Assembly: GCA_938006335.1 (NCBI GenBank)
Contig: CALLMF010000002.1
Location: 248,001-312,000 of the forward strand
From: an uncultured Granulosicoccaceae bacterium
Lineage (GTDB): Bacteria > Pseudomonadota > Gammaproteobacteria > Granulosicoccales > Granulosicoccaceae
DNA: 64,000 nt
Reading direction: 5' to 3'
In this document: positions 45,104-54,640 of the stretch, piece by piece
Position numbering within the stretch: position 1 is the first letter of the stretch
How the letters are laid out: each line of letters begins with the position of its first letter
Notes under the pieces: model-generated
What the model was told of the DNA's origin: nothing
Seen by the model: only the letters and a program-made list of their open reading frames with translations
Databases searched by the model: none
Program-made: the position numbers and the translations under genes

Positions 45104-46786
45104 ATGGGTTTTGACCATGCGAAATCACTGTATTTGATGAAGTGCGCGGGCACGCTGCATGTCGCGGAAGATGCGCCGGCTTACACCTCGGCAGCTCCTG
45201 CCCTACGGACAGACGGCGAGGTACTTCGACTTGCCATGTCGCTTGTCGAAGGCGTTCGACTTTCATCGGCGGATCGTGCTGCCACACACTCAAAGCTGAA
45301 GCAGGTCTGCGCGAATGCGGCTGGCGTCGCGTTCGGCCAACAGATGATCACCGATAACGCTACGTGTACCGATAGCGAACTCGGCAAGCGTCTGATGGCT
45401 ATTGCGCGTCAGTCAGATCGCTTGTTGTCACAGCAGCTTGAGTTGCTCGTTCGTTTTGCGGATGCGGAGCTGTACCTCAAGGACGGTTGTCGCAGCATGG
45501 TCCAATGGATGGATGTGTACCTCGGCATGGGTCGAATAAACGCCTTCGAGCACATGCGGGTCGGTCGTGCGCTACGCGAGCTTCCTTGGTGTGCTGCGTT
45601 GTTTAGTGTCGGCAAGCTGTCGTTTTCAAAAGCCCGCGTCATCACGCGGCACGCAACCCCTGCAACTGATGAAGCGTTTGCCACAGCGACGCAGGAACTG
45701 TCAGCGTCTGAAACAGAAGCCTGGTGCGATCGCTACCGCCACGAGCAGGACGTGGAATCCATCCGGGCGGCCGAGAATTCAGAAGCGCAGGCCATGTTGA
45801 TGGCTTTCGACAAGCGTGGTCTGCGCACACGTGCTCTCGACGCTCATTCAACCCGCATAACCATTGATCTTCCCGTGGATATGGCTGCGGAATTCTTGCG
45901 CAGTCTCGAGCAGTGTGATGAGCTGGTTCTTGATGAAGCTCGCGAGCAGCGCGCTGACCAGGATGCGACAGAGGCTGAGGACGGTACGCCCAGTGCGAGT
46001 CAACGTCACGCAGATGCAGTCGTCCTCATGAGTCGTCGCTCACTCGCCCATGCGGGAGAGGCTGTTTCGATGGCCGACCGATTCCGCGTGAACGTGACAG
46101 TCAATGCCGAAACACTGATGAACCAGTGGGAGCCAGAATATCCTTCCAGCGCCGGGCTTGTCCCCAAGCCAATGATCGATGGCCGTGCGCCGATCGCGTC
46201 TGCAACCGTGAGACGGCTTGCCGAACTTGCTGGCTATACGGCCTTTGTTGTCGATGGTGAGGGTGATCCCGTCGCATCAAGGCGCGTGGCTGCTCCGTTT
46301 TCACGGCGTCAGCTACGCGCGCTACGTGCCCGTGACGGCTGTTGTCAGATGCCGGGCTGTGGCGCCACCCGTCATCTGGACGGGCATCATGTATTGCCGC
46401 GGGCAGCCGGTGGTGAGTCCACACTTGGCAATGCCGTGCTGTTATGCAGCGGTTGCCATCGACTGCTGCATGAGGGTAACTTCCGGTTGGAGCGTGTTTC
46501 CCTCGTGGGTGCATGCCACGCGAGCGATAAGGCACGTACTGATACCGTACGCCGATATCGCTTGTTCGATGCAGATGGTAGAGAGTGTGGTAGTCGTGGA
46601 GCTGCTCTTCAGCGCGCCAGGTCGGGCGAAGAGTTTACTCGCGTAAATAATGTCGCGCTCTCTACTCGAGTGAAGCCGTTTATTCGCGTAAACGAGTCTA
46701 GCCAGCGCGACTCGACCAAAGCGACGTCACCCGGTTTCTTCAGGGCGTCTCAACAACACGTACACGGCCCCGGTCCCGCCGTCTGA
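45104..46786 (+). CDS. DUF222 / HNH endonuclease domain protein (13E12-like)
   Basis: A 560-residue protein from ATG 45104, with AAGGAGGT seven bases upstream, the strongest ribosome site in the window. Residues 65-320 are the helical DUF222 domain (ELYLKDGCRSMVQWMDVYLGMG). The C-terminal part has an HNH nuclease: LRARDGCCQMPGCGATRHLDGHHVLPRAAGG, then LGNAVLLCSGCHRLLHEG, with zinc-type Cys pairs and the catalytic HH. This family (13E12 in mycobacteria) often occurs in several copies per genome and its role is unknown. The last 20 codons overlap the convergent Smr gene by 60 bases. The C-terminal tail has three degenerate TRVN-like repeats. Confidence 0.85.
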   Translation: MGFDHAKSLYLMKCAGTLHVAEDAPAYTSAAPALRTDGEVLRLAMSLVEGVRLSSADRAATHSKLKQVCANAAGVAFGQQMITDNATCTDSELGKRLMAIARQSDRLLSQQLELLVRFADAELYLKDGCRSMVQWMDVYLGMGRINAFEHMRVGRALRELPWCAALFSVGKLSFSKARVITRHATPATDEAFATATQELSASETEAWCDRYRHEQDVESIRAAENSEAQAMLMAFDKRGLRTRALDAHSTRITIDLPVDMAAEFLRSLEQCDELVLDEAREQRADQDATEAEDGTPSASQRHADAVVLMSRRSLAHAGEAVSMADRFRVNVTVNAETLMNQWEPEYPSSAGLVPKPMIDGRAPIASATVRRLAELAGYTAFVVDGEGDPVASRRVAAPFSRRQLRALRARDGCCQMPGCGATRHLDGHHVLPRAAGGESTLGNAVLLCSGCHRLLHEGNFRLERVSLVGACHASDKARTDTVRRYRLFDADGRECGSRGAALQRARSGEEFTRVNNVALSTRVKPFIRVNESSQRDSTKATSPGFFRASQQHVHGPGPAV

Positions 46787-47287
46787 GGCACGTGCAGAAC
46801 AGAAGGCGAGGACATGCTTGCTTCGTTGCAGCCAGGCGTTGACGGCGGGCTTGAGCCTTGGGCCACGGTCGCCGCGTGCGATACCCTTGCCGTGGATGAC
46901 CCGAACACACAGTCGTCGTTCCTGTCGTGCCGCGGCAAGAAAACCTGTGAGTTCGACGCGTGCTTCCTCGACCACAAATCCGTGCAGATCGATCTCACCC
47001 TGAATCGAGTATTTGCCGCTCTTCAGCTTGCGCAGAACCGAGCGTTGTACGCCGGGTCGCGTCCAGGCGAGGTGCTCGCCAGTTTCCAGAAAGTCGTTTT
47101 CCGAGAGGTCTGACAGTAAAGCCGCCATGACTGAGCGGTCGTCGTCGTCGCGCTGACGCAGTCGTGGTTGCTTGGGGCGTACGGGTGTCTCGTGCACGCG
47201 ATCGTTCTTGACCGGCCGAACGTCGCCTACCGCGTCGCGAAAGAGAGCCATGTCGTCATCACTGACCGATGTCTTTTTCGCGCTCAT
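46727..47287 (-). CDS. Smr-domain protein (possible DNA endonuclease)
   Basis: A 186-residue protein from ATG 47287: charged N-terminal part (about 1-85) and a C-terminal Smr domain (about 95-185) with [19 protein letters not shown] and [24 protein letters not shown], matching the LDLHG and HGxG motifs. Stand-alone Smr proteins such as SmrA/SmrB nick or cleave nucleic acids, SmrB acting on mRNA at collided ribosomes; which substrate applies here is unknown. Its 3' end overlaps the HNH gene. Confidence 0.88.
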   Translation of the reverse strand: MSAKKTSVSDDDMALFRDAVGDVRPVKNDRVHETPVRPKQPRLRQRDDDDRSVMAALLSDLSENDFLETGEHLAWTRPGVQRSVLRKLKSGKYSIQGEIDLHGFVVEEARVELTGFLAAARQERRLCVRVIHGKGIARGDRGPRLKPAVNAWLQRSKHVLAFCSARASDGGTGAVYVLLRRPEETG

Positions 47288-47345
47288 GCCCCAGTATACG
47301 TTCGTTGTCGTACAAGCTACCAGTCGTATACGAGGAGCCAGCGCC

Positions 47346-47756
47346 ATGCCACGCAAAATTGAGAAGTCCTTGGAAGAATGGGCCGAGAGCCTGACCCCGG
47401 AGCAGTTTCGAGTTGCTCGCCAGAAGGGAACCGAGCGCGCGTTCACGGGTCAATATGATGGCTTCAAGGGTGATGGAAAATACACCTGTGTATGTTGTGG
47501 CGAGACCTTGTTCGACTCCCAGCACAAGTACGATTCTGGAAGTGGCTGGCCGAGTTTCTACCAGCCTGCGTCTGAGGACGTGGTGGACGAGGAGACTGAC
47601 AGTACCCATGGCATGACGCGCACCGAGGTATTGTGCGATGCCTGTGGTTCGCACCTTGGGCATGTGTTCCCTGATGGTCCTCGGCCGACGGGCCTGCGGT
47701 ACTGCATCAATTCGGCATCGCTGCAGTTCGTTGAACGCGATGATAAGGGCGACTAG
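47346..47756 (+). CDS. msrB: Peptide-methionine (R)-S-oxide reductase
   Basis: Repairs the R epimer of methionine sulfoxide. The 136-residue protein has two zinc CxxC pairs (CVCCG and CDACG), the substrate motif [31 protein letters not shown] with catalytic Cys at residue 120, and SASLQF. Start ATG 47346 has GAGGAG upstream. Divergent from the Smr gene and followed after 15 bases by a TlpA-like thioredoxin gene that could supply reducing power, an inference from adjacency. Confidence 0.95.
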   Translation: MPRKIEKSLEEWAESLTPEQFRVARQKGTERAFTGQYDGFKGDGKYTCVCCGETLFDSQHKYDSGSGWPSFYQPASEDVVDEETDSTHGMTRTEVLCDACGSHLGHVFPDGPRPTGLRYCINSASLQFVERDDKGD

Positions 47757-47771
47757 GGAAGCGCAACGATA

Positions 47772-48356
47772 ATGAAGGCCTCGACCGTATTGCTGATCGG
47801 AGCGTCCGTGCTCGCCGCTGCGGCGTGTTCGTCAGAAGACGCTGCCGATCAAGTGGACGAGCCCGCACCAGTGGAAACGCAAGTCCAGGCGGAGGCAAAG
47901 CCAGAAGCGCAAGATCCCGAGCAGTTGGTGACCGAAGTTGAACGGCCACTGCCGGACTTCGAGCTCGCGTCTCTGGATGGGCAGACGTTCAACAAGAGCA
48001 CGCTGGCCGGCAAACCGTGGATCGTCAACTTCTGGGCGAGCTGGTGTGGCCCCTGTATTGAAGAGATCCCGGCCATGAATCGCGCCTGGGAGGCGGTTGA
48101 GCCTGACGGTATTGGTATGCTCGCGATCAATGCTGGCGAAGGGCAGGAGGCGATCGAGACGTTCCTGGCGAAAGTGCCGGTGGACTTTGAAGTCATTCTG
48201 GGCGATGGCGACACCCTGCCGGACTGGAACGTGGTGGCCTTGCCTACGACGGTGGTTGTCGATGCCAATGGCCAGGTGGTTTTTGAGGCTCTCGGTCCGC
48301 GTGAGTGGGATGATCCGCAGCTACTCGACAGGGTGCGTGCGCTGATCGCGGACTGA
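47772..48356 (+). CDS. TlpA/ResA-like thioredoxin lipoprotein
   Basis: A 194-residue exported thiol-disulfide protein. The N-terminus is a lipoprotein signal with lipobox LAAAAC (Cys19), then a 40-residue acidic Gln/Glu linker, then a thioredoxin fold with active site WASWCGPC near residue 92 and cis-Pro in ALPTTVV. Such proteins reduce periplasmic partners, for example in cytochrome c maturation or methionine sulfoxide repair. Probably cotranscribed with msrB; converges on acs with a nine-base gap. Confidence 0.88.
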   Translation: MKASTVLLIGASVLAAAACSSEDAADQVDEPAPVETQVQAEAKPEAQDPEQLVTEVERPLPDFELASLDGQTFNKSTLAGKPWIVNFWASWCGPCIEEIPAMNRAWEAVEPDGIGMLAINAGEGQEAIETFLAKVPVDFEVILGDGDTLPDWNVVALPTTVVVDANGQVVFEALGPREWDDPQLLDRVRALIAD

Positions 48357-48365
48357 TCGCAAGCC

Positions 48366-50309
48366 TTAGCTGCCTTTCTGCCGCAGCTCCACCAGTGCGT
48401 CGACGACGTTGGCATCAGCCAGGGTTGTGGTGTCGCCGAGGTCGTCCACCGCGCCGTTCGCAATCTGTTTGAGAATTCGGCGGAGGATTTTTCCGGAGCG
48501 CGTCCGAGGTAAGGCCGGCGCCCACTGAATGACGTCAGGCACTGCGGTTTCGCCAAGGCTTTCCTGGACGCGATTCTTCAGCGCGTCCGCTAGAGCGTTG
48601 TCTGTGACGGTGTCGATCCGCGGTGTTACCCACGCATAGATGCCGTCCTTGCCGTCATCGCGGGTGTATGCCACCACCGCAGCCTCGGCGATACCGGCAT
48701 CCGAGGTGATCGCGTTTTCAACATCGGACGTGTCCAGTGTTACGCCGGCGATGGTGATGCGGTCGTCAACATGGCCGGTGATACGGTAGTGACCGTCGGC
48801 ATCACGATGCGCGGCATCGCCTGTCGTGTAGTGGCCTGGGTTGGCGGACAGATAGGACTCCACGAAGCGGTCGTGGTTGCCATACAGCGAGCGCATTTGT
48901 CCGGGCCAGGATCGCGATAGCACCAGATGCCCGGTGGCTTCGCCTTCCAGCAGCTCACCGGAATCGTCGACAAGTCCTGCTTCGATTCCGAAGAAAGGCT
49001 TGGCAGAAGCTCCGGGTTTGATCGATTCGGCTGCCGGCACGGGCGAGAGGACAATACCGCCGGTTTCGGTTTGCCACCAGGTATCCACTACCGGGCAATC
49101 GTCCTTGCCGACTTTGCTGTGGTACCAGTTCCATGCTTCGGCGTTGATCGGCTCGCCGACAGTGCCGAGTACGCGCAGGCTGTTTCGTCGAGTCGTCTCC
49201 AGATGGCTGTCGCCTTGTGCCATCAGGGTCCGAATCAGGGTGGGTGTCGTGTACAGGCTGTTGACCTGGTACTTGTCCACGATTTCCCAGGTGCGGGCCG
49301 GTTTCTTGGCATCGAAGCTGCCCTCGAAGAGCACGACAGTGCCGCCGTTGGCCAGAGGGCCGTACACCGAGTAGGTGTGGCCTGTAATCCAGCCCAGCTC
49401 TGCGGTACACCAGTGGACGTCGCCCGCGTGGTGGTCGAGAATGACCTCGTGAGTGAGTGCGGCATACACCAGGTAACCACCTGTCGTGTGCAATACTCCT
49501 TTTGGCTTGGAAGTCGCGCCCGAGGTGTACAGAATGAACAGCGGGTCCTCTGCACCCATCTCTGCGGCTGGCGAGTCCGAGGGAGCGCCTCGTAGCAGAT
49601 CGTCGAACCAGAGGTCACGACCGTCCTTCCAGTCGACATCGTCGCCGCCGCGGCGCACGACCACAACGCGTTTTACCGACTCGAGATTTTCGCAGGCGAT
49701 ATCGACGCGCGCCTTCAAGGGCACCTTTCGCCCGAAGCGTATCGCCTGGTCCGCCGTGATGACGACCGAGGCCTGAAAGTCGTCGATTCGCTCGCGCAAG
49801 GCATCCGGTGAGCAACCGCTGAACACCACCGAGTGGATTGCACCCATGCGTGCGCACGCCAGCATCGAGATGACCGCTTCCGGAATCATCGGCAGGTACA
49901 GACACACGCGATCGCCGCGTTTCACACCGATGCCACGAAGTGCGCTGGCCGAGCGGCAGACGGCGTCGTGCAATTCCCTGTAGGTGAATCGCCGGTTCTC
50001 GGCGGACTCGTCTTCCGGCTCCCAGATCAACGCGGTACTGTCGGCGTTGTTCTCGAGGTGTCGGTCGAGGCAGTTGTAGGCAGCGTTGAGTTTCGCGCCC
50101 TCGAACCAGCGCGCGTCTCCGCCTGCCAGGGATCCGGACTGCACCGATTCCCACGACGTAAACCAGTGGAGTAGACGGTTTGCCTGTTCAGCCCAGAAAC
50201 TATCGCTGTCTTCGAGCGACCGACGGTACATCTCGTCGTAGCTCGTGGCGCTTACGTTCGCCGAATCCCGGAACGCTTCCGGTACAGGACGAGCCGTGCT
50301 GTCCGTCAT
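48366..50309 (-). CDS. acs: Acetyl-CoA synthetase-like ligase (AMP-forming), divergent motifs
   Basis: AMP-forming ligase of 647 residues, near Acs length (652). The substrate region looks like Acs: AELGWITGHTYSVYGPL, GTVGEPINAEAW and WWQTETGGI, and the catalytic, acetylatable Lys is in RTRSGKILRR near residue 606. Two core motifs differ: the P-loop is YTSGATSKPKG instead of YTSGSTGKPKG, and the hinge is ITGHVDDRITIAGVTL instead of ITGRVDDVINVSGHRL, losing two conserved arginines. Acetate activation is likely but the substrate or activity may have shifted. It is downstream of a CbrAB-like two-component pair on the same strand, 97 bases after the regulator. Confidence 0.85.
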   Translation of the reverse strand: MTDSTARPVPEAFRDSANVSATSYDEMYRRSLEDSDSFWAEQANRLLHWFTSWESVQSGSLAGGDARWFEGAKLNAAYNCLDRHLENNADSTALIWEPEDESAENRRFTYRELHDAVCRSASALRGIGVKRGDRVCLYLPMIPEAVISMLACARMGAIHSVVFSGCSPDALRERIDDFQASVVITADQAIRFGRKVPLKARVDIACENLESVKRVVVVRRGGDDVDWKDGRDLWFDDLLRGAPSDSPAAEMGAEDPLFILYTSGATSKPKGVLHTTGGYLVYAALTHEVILDHHAGDVHWCTAELGWITGHTYSVYGPLANGGTVVLFEGSFDAKKPARTWEIVDKYQVNSLYTTPTLIRTLMAQGDSHLETTRRNSLRVLGTVGEPINAEAWNWYHSKVGKDDCPVVDTWWQTETGGIVLSPVPAAESIKPGASAKPFFGIEAGLVDDSGELLEGEATGHLVLSRSWPGQMRSLYGNHDRFVESYLSANPGHYTTGDAAHRDADGHYRITGHVDDRITIAGVTLDTSDVENAITSDAGIAEAAVVAYTRDDGKDGIYAWVTPRIDTVTDNALADALKNRVQESLGETAVPDVIQWAPALPRTRSGKILRRILKQIANGAVDDLGDTTTLADANVVDALVELRQKGS

Positions 50310-50355
50310 GTAGTGCTTATCAACGCTTTCATGGGGGGAAGTGTACCTGCCTCCC

Positions 50356-50414
50356 GACTATCCGAATAGTCCCGATTTGGTCAGCGTAAGTACTTGATAA
50401 AAAAGACTATTCGG
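50356..50414. promoter_or_regulatory. Repeated palindromic sites upstream of acs
   Basis: GACTAT-CCGA-ATAGTC (50356-50371) is a perfect palindrome. CCGAATAGTC at 50362-50371 recurs inverted as GACTATTCGG at 50405-50414, about 43 bases centre to centre, partly over the regulator's stop codon. Candidate binding sites for the Fis-type HTH of the adjacent regulator or another acs activator. No sigma-54 -24/-12 element is visible here. Confidence 0.5.
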
Positions 50415-51675
50415 TCGGTCTCAGCAGGCCGCTTCGTTGGCGGCGCTCCCATAGGGCCTTGCGGCTGATGCCCAGCCTGCTTGCAAGTTCGGTTTCCGAG
50501 AGGCTGCTTTGATGAAACTCGACAAACCAGCGAAAGTACTCGTCGAGGCTTAGCGCACTTCCGGACGCGGCTGTGGTGCCGGCAAGGTCCGAGAGATTCA
50601 GCGTTGCCGTGTCCGAGTTGGCGACCGACATCGCGATCAGAGCCTCGAGCTCCGGTACTTCGCCGGGCCAGGGGCGCGTTCTAAGCCAGTTTTCGAGGCG
50701 GACATCAAGCGTGGGCGCCGGCCGGCCGTAGCGACGTGCCGTCAGTTCAGCGACGCGTTGGGCGCAGGCAATGACGTCATCGGGCCGCTCGCTGAGTGCC
50801 GGAATCTTGTGCTGTTGCTCCGCGTTGAAGAGGGAAGCGAAAAAAGGTGCGAGGCGTTTCTCGAGTACCAATTGATCCAGGCTGTTGCTGGAGATGCAAC
50901 ACAGATGTGCGTGGTCGGCGTCGAGTCGATGGGCAAGCGCCTCCTGCATGTCCGCGCCGATCAGTTCGGGGTATCGGATAACCAATGTGCCGTGTCTGGC
51001 CGCACGTAGCTCCGGTGACTCCGGTGCGCCCTCCTGCGTGTTGGCAAGGACCGCGACATGGTCGTCAGCCGAGGCAACATCAAGCACGATCAATGGTCCC
51101 TCAGCGTGTGCGCTTGCCGCGTGGACCGCTCTGGCAACGCCCTCTCGACCGGATCCGGGTGGGCCGTGCAGAAAGCATCGCAGCGCAGACTCTGACGCGG
51201 CGCCATCCGTTGCAGTGGCGCCTGATATCGACATGGCCAGTGACTCCAAGGTCGTACCGGTGACGCACCGGCTACTGGCAATCTGTTGTGCGAGGTCACG
51301 CTCCAGCGCCGAGACACGGATGGCGAGGCGGTCGCGTTGCATGGCACGCTCCAGCACCAGTAACAATTCATCGTGGTCGAAGGGTTTTGCGATGTAGTCG
51401 CTTGCGCCGGTCTGCATGACGTCGACGGCTGATCTGACGCTTGCGTGACTCGTCATCACCACCACCGGGGTGGGGGCGACCGCATCAATGATGTCGGTAC
51501 CGGGTGCGCCGGGCAGGCGCAGGTCCACGAGTACGACGTCAAACGATTTCAGGGGTGTGGCTTCGGCCGCTTCGATCGTGTCGACATCCGTTACTCGAAA
51601 CTGCTTGCGCTCCAGCAGGCGCTTGAGCGCACGCCGAATCACGTCCTCGTCTTCGATCAGCAGTAGGCGTCTCAT
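50407..51675 (-). CDS. CbrB-like response regulator with degenerate AAA+ domain
   Basis: A 422-residue NtrC-architecture regulator. The receiver domain has the phosphoacceptor Asp51 in LVDLRLPG, Thr/Ser in VMTSHAS and Lys97 in IAKPFD, all intact. The central AAA+ domain is damaged: Walker A reads GPPGSGREG (Arg in place of Lys), Walker B reads GTLVIRYPELIG without the DE pair, and the sigma-54-binding GAFTGA loop is absent. A Fis-type HTH ends the protein (ETELASRLGISRKALWERR). So ATP-driven sigma-54 activation is not expected; it may act as a plain DNA-binding regulator. ATG overlaps the kinase stop (ATGA). Gene order matches cbrA-cbrB. Confidence 0.85.
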   Translation of the reverse strand: MRRLLLIEDEDVIRRALKRLLERKQFRVTDVDTIEAAEATPLKSFDVVLVDLRLPGAPGTDIIDAVAPTPVVVMTSHASVRSAVDVMQTGASDYIAKPFDHDELLLVLERAMQRDRLAIRVSALERDLAQQIASSRCVTGTTLESLAMSISGATATDGAASESALRCFLHGPPGSGREGVARAVHAASAHAEGPLIVLDVASADDHVAVLANTQEGAPESPELRAARHGTLVIRYPELIGADMQEALAHRLDADHAHLCCISSNSLDQLVLEKRLAPFFASLFNAEQQHKIPALSERPDDVIACAQRVAELTARRYGRPAPTLDVRLENWLRTRPWPGEVPELEALIAMSVANSDTATLNLSDLAGTTAASGSALSLDEYFRWFVEFHQSSLSETELASRLGISRKALWERRQRSGLLRPTE

Positions 51676-54614
51676 GCTGCAGGGGTCTCCGGCAAGCTGA
51701 CGACAATGGTGGCGCCTTGCTCGCGGTCTTCAATGCGTACCCTGCCTTCGTGTCGTGAGACGATGCCGTGAACGATGGATAAACCAAGTCCAGTACCTTC
51801 ACCGACTCGTTTGGTGGTGAAGAATGGGTCGAATATCTTTTCGCGCAGGTCGGGGTCGATACCGGTGCCGTTGTCGCTGACCGCGATATGGCAGTAGCCA
51901 TCACCGCGGTAGCCTTCGATGTCTATTGTCCCACCCACAGGCGATGCCTGGCAGGCATTGTTGATCAAGTTGACAAACACCTGCGACAACTGATTCGGGT
52001 CTCCGGCCACAGCCAGGTCGTCAGCCACACTTGCGCTGAATGTGAAGTCGCGTGCTTGCGGGTCCAGCTGCACCAGTTGCAAGGCGTCTGCGACAACCGT
52101 ATTCAAGGATACAACGGCAAGCTGATCTGACTGGCTTTCCCCGGCATGTGAAAAACCAAGCAGGGAATGTACGATGGTATCGATACGGCCCACCTGATGA
52201 AGGATTTCGTTGGCCTGGTCATTGACCAATTGCGGGGCGTCGGGCTCGCGCACGTCGTGGCGCAGGTTTTGTGCAAGGCTTGCGATACCGGTGAGTGGAT
52301 TGCCGATTTCGTGAGCGACGCCGGCGGCCAGACGGCCCACTGATGCCAGCCGTTCGCTGTGGGCAAGTTCTGATTCCAGCAGGTCCAGATTGGTTCTGTC
52401 TTCGACCAGAATCACCTGTCCGGCCAGTGCATTGTCGATACCGGCGGGTGTACCGATGTCTGCCTTGTGGAGGTTGATGGTGAGGGTCCTGGAACCGACG
52501 GTCACCCGCTGACGGCGAGAGACGGTATCCGGACTCGCGACGAAGTCCGCCAGCGTATCTCCCCATGGTGCATCCAGTGACCGGAGCGTACGGTCTCTGG
52601 CGTCGCGTTCGTCGATACCGGTCAGCTCAGCCTGCTTCTGATTCCAGATATACACGTGATCGTTGTCGGCAATCGAGCAGACACCCACCGGCAGGTCACG
52701 CAGCACGTCTCCAAGATATCGTCGCAGATTGTCCAGTTGGCGCGTCAGGCCGCGCAATCGTTCTCGCGATGCCTCCAGGCGAAGCTCCAGTACCCGGTTG
52801 TCGCTGCTGTCACTGAACCCCGATTCGCCGGTCATCTGACGGCGCGGTCGCAGGGTGTCACGAGCAATGGTCGGGCCGACAAGTCCGGTGAGGTTTCTCT
52901 CCAGGCGGTCGTGCAACAGCCTGAGCTCCACCGTTCGCGCTTCGCGCTGGTCGAGCCCCGTTTCTGTCAGTGCGCGCTGGAATTCCTCGTTGGCCACGTG
53001 CGTGCCGAGCACTTGTTGCATCGCGTAGCGATAGTGCAATCCCGAGCGGGGCAGTTCGGGTGGCGAGAGGCCAAGAGTGCCGACATGGGCGGTGCTCTCT
53101 GCCGTGAGTTCACCGACATGCACGTCGGTTTCTCTGGGTGCAAACATCAGCGACACAAGGACAAAAACCACAACGTTGGCCGTGAGTGAACAGAACGTCG
53201 ACAAGGTCCAGATATCAGTCTCGACTGCAAACCAGTCAAGCGGTTGCACCGCGGATAGCAGCGGGAGAATCAGCAGTATGAACCACACCAGGGCGCCACA
53301 AACGAGTCCGGCGACAAAGCCCGTGGGGGTGGCGCGAGGCAGGAACAACAGGGCGATGATTCCCGGTAGTAGCTGCGCCGAGGCAACAAAGCTGATCAGG
53401 CCGAGGCTTGCCAGCCCCGTGTTCTGTTCGATCACGATGTAGAAGCCGAATCCCGCTGTCACGATGCCGGCAATGACCAGGCGCTTGCTCCACAGGATTC
53501 TCCGGTATACGTCGCCTGCACGATTGTTGGACAAGGAGGCGGGCAGGAGTATGTGGTTGAGAAACATTGATGATAATGCAAGCGTGGTTACAATCATCAT
53601 GGCGCTTGCAGCAGACAGTCCACCAAGAAAAATCAGTATGGCAAGCCACTCGTGCTCGAGTGTCGCGGCTATCCCCAGGACGTAGAAATCCGCAGCAAGG
53701 CCTGTGCTCTGCAGATCAAGGAACCTCCCCGCAAACAGGATCGGCACGATAGGCAGGTTGAGCAACAGCAGATAGAGCGGAAACATCCAGTACGCGGTCG
53801 AGAGATGTTCCGGCTTTTCATTCTCCACGAAGGTCATGTGGTATTGACGGGGCAACAGGAATGCCGCAGAGAAGGCCAGTAGCAACAAGGTCGTCCACAG
53901 GCCGCTGCCGGTGGGTTCGTACAAAGCCTGCAGCATGTCTGGACGGGCCGACGCCCATTCGTTCATGTCGCCAGGAGAGTCGAACACCGCGAACATGACG
54001 AAGGCGCCCGCTACCAACAGTGCTCCGAGCTTCACTGCTGATTCGAAGGCGATCGCGACGACCAGGCCTCGGTGCTTTTCTCGAGGTGACAGATGGCGTG
54101 CGCCAAACAGCACCGAGAACACCACGATGACCACGCAGAATCCGAGTGCGGCAAAGCCCGCTGGGATGCTGTCTGACAACAGTTGCAGTGATTCGGTCAC
54201 TGCTCGGATCTGCAGCGAAAGGTAGGGGAGGATGCCGAACAACATGAACAGCGTGACCGCCACGCCGCTGATGCGCCCGCCATAACGAAACGCCAACAGA
54301 TCTGCAATGGACGTCAGTTGATGTTCTCGCGCCAGCGCCAGAATCGGTGCAAGCAGGCGGGGTCCAAGAACAAAAGCACCGGTAACACCCAGATAGATAG
54401 TCAGGAAGGCATAACCGCTGGTGTCGGCAAGACCTACGCTGCCGTAATACGTCCACGAGGTGGCATAGACCCCGAGCGACAGGCTGTACACCAAGGGGTT
54501 CGAGACCAGTCTTGTCGGTAGCCATCCGGCATCGGTGGCATGCGCGATAAGAAACAGCAAGCCCAGATACACCAGCCCGACTGCAATCAGCGTCGAGGGC
54601 TCGATCGTGAACAT
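51672..54614 (-). CDS. CbrA/CrbS-like sensor kinase with sodium:solute symporter domain
   Basis: About 980 residues from ATG 54614; GTG 54635 or the longer frame to 54740 are alternatives. Residues 1-500 are a sodium:solute symporter domain with 12-13 helices ([21 protein letters not shown] near the start). A linker and PAS domain (about 630-740, [17 protein letters not shown]) follow, then the histidine kinase: His768 in [12 protein letters not shown] box [10 protein letters not shown] boxes DNGTGID and [15 protein letters not shown]. In Pseudomonas CbrA senses nutrient status and regulates carbon use; CrbS-type kinases control acs. Coupled to the regulator gene by ATGA and upstream of acs. 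Confidence 0.9.
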   Translation of the reverse strand: MFTIEPSTLIAVGLVYLGLLFLIAHATDAGWLPTRLVSNPLVYSLSLGVYATSWTYYGSVGLADTSGYAFLTIYLGVTGAFVLGPRLLAPILALAREHQLTSIADLLAFRYGGRISGVAVTLFMLFGILPYLSLQIRAVTESLQLLSDSIPAGFAALGFCVVIVVFSVLFGARHLSPREKHRGLVVAIAFESAVKLGALLVAGAFVMFAVFDSPGDMNEWASARPDMLQALYEPTGSGLWTTLLLLAFSAAFLLPRQYHMTFVENEKPEHLSTAYWMFPLYLLLLNLPIVPILFAGRFLDLQSTGLAADFYVLGIAATLEHEWLAILIFLGGLSAASAMMIVTTLALSSMFLNHILLPASLSNNRAGDVYRRILWSKRLVIAGIVTAGFGFYIVIEQNTGLASLGLISFVASAQLLPGIIALLFLPRATPTGFVAGLVCGALVWFILLILPLLSAVQPLDWFAVETDIWTLSTFCSLTANVVVFVLVSLMFAPRETDVHVGELTAESTAHVGTLGLSPPELPRSGLHYRYAMQQVLGTHVANEEFQRALTETGLDQREARTVELRLLHDRLERNLTGLVGPTIARDTLRPRRQMTGESGFSDSSDNRVLELRLEASRERLRGLTRQLDNLRRYLGDVLRDLPVGVCSIADNDHVYIWNQKQAELTGIDERDARDRTLRSLDAPWGDTLADFVASPDTVSRRQRVTVGSRTLTINLHKADIGTPAGIDNALAGQVILVEDRTNLDLLESELAHSERLASVGRLAAGVAHEIGNPLTGIASLAQNLRHDVREPDAPQLVNDQANEILHQVGRIDTIVHSLLGFSHAGESQSDQLAVVSLNTVVADALQLVQLDPQARDFTFSASVADDLAVAGDPNQLSQVFVNLINNACQASPVGGTIDIEGYRGDGYCHIAVSDNGTGIDPDLREKIFDPFFTTKRVGEGTGLGLSIVHGIVSRHEGRVRIEDREQGATIVVSLPETPAA

Positions 54615-54640
54615 GGAGAGGCTGCCGTCGTCCACGTCTT

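Noticed and set aside
50310-50406. Sigma-54 promoter upstream of acs
   Set aside because: No GG-N10-GC element of acceptable quality was found on the acs strand, consistent with the regulator's degenerate ATPase domain.
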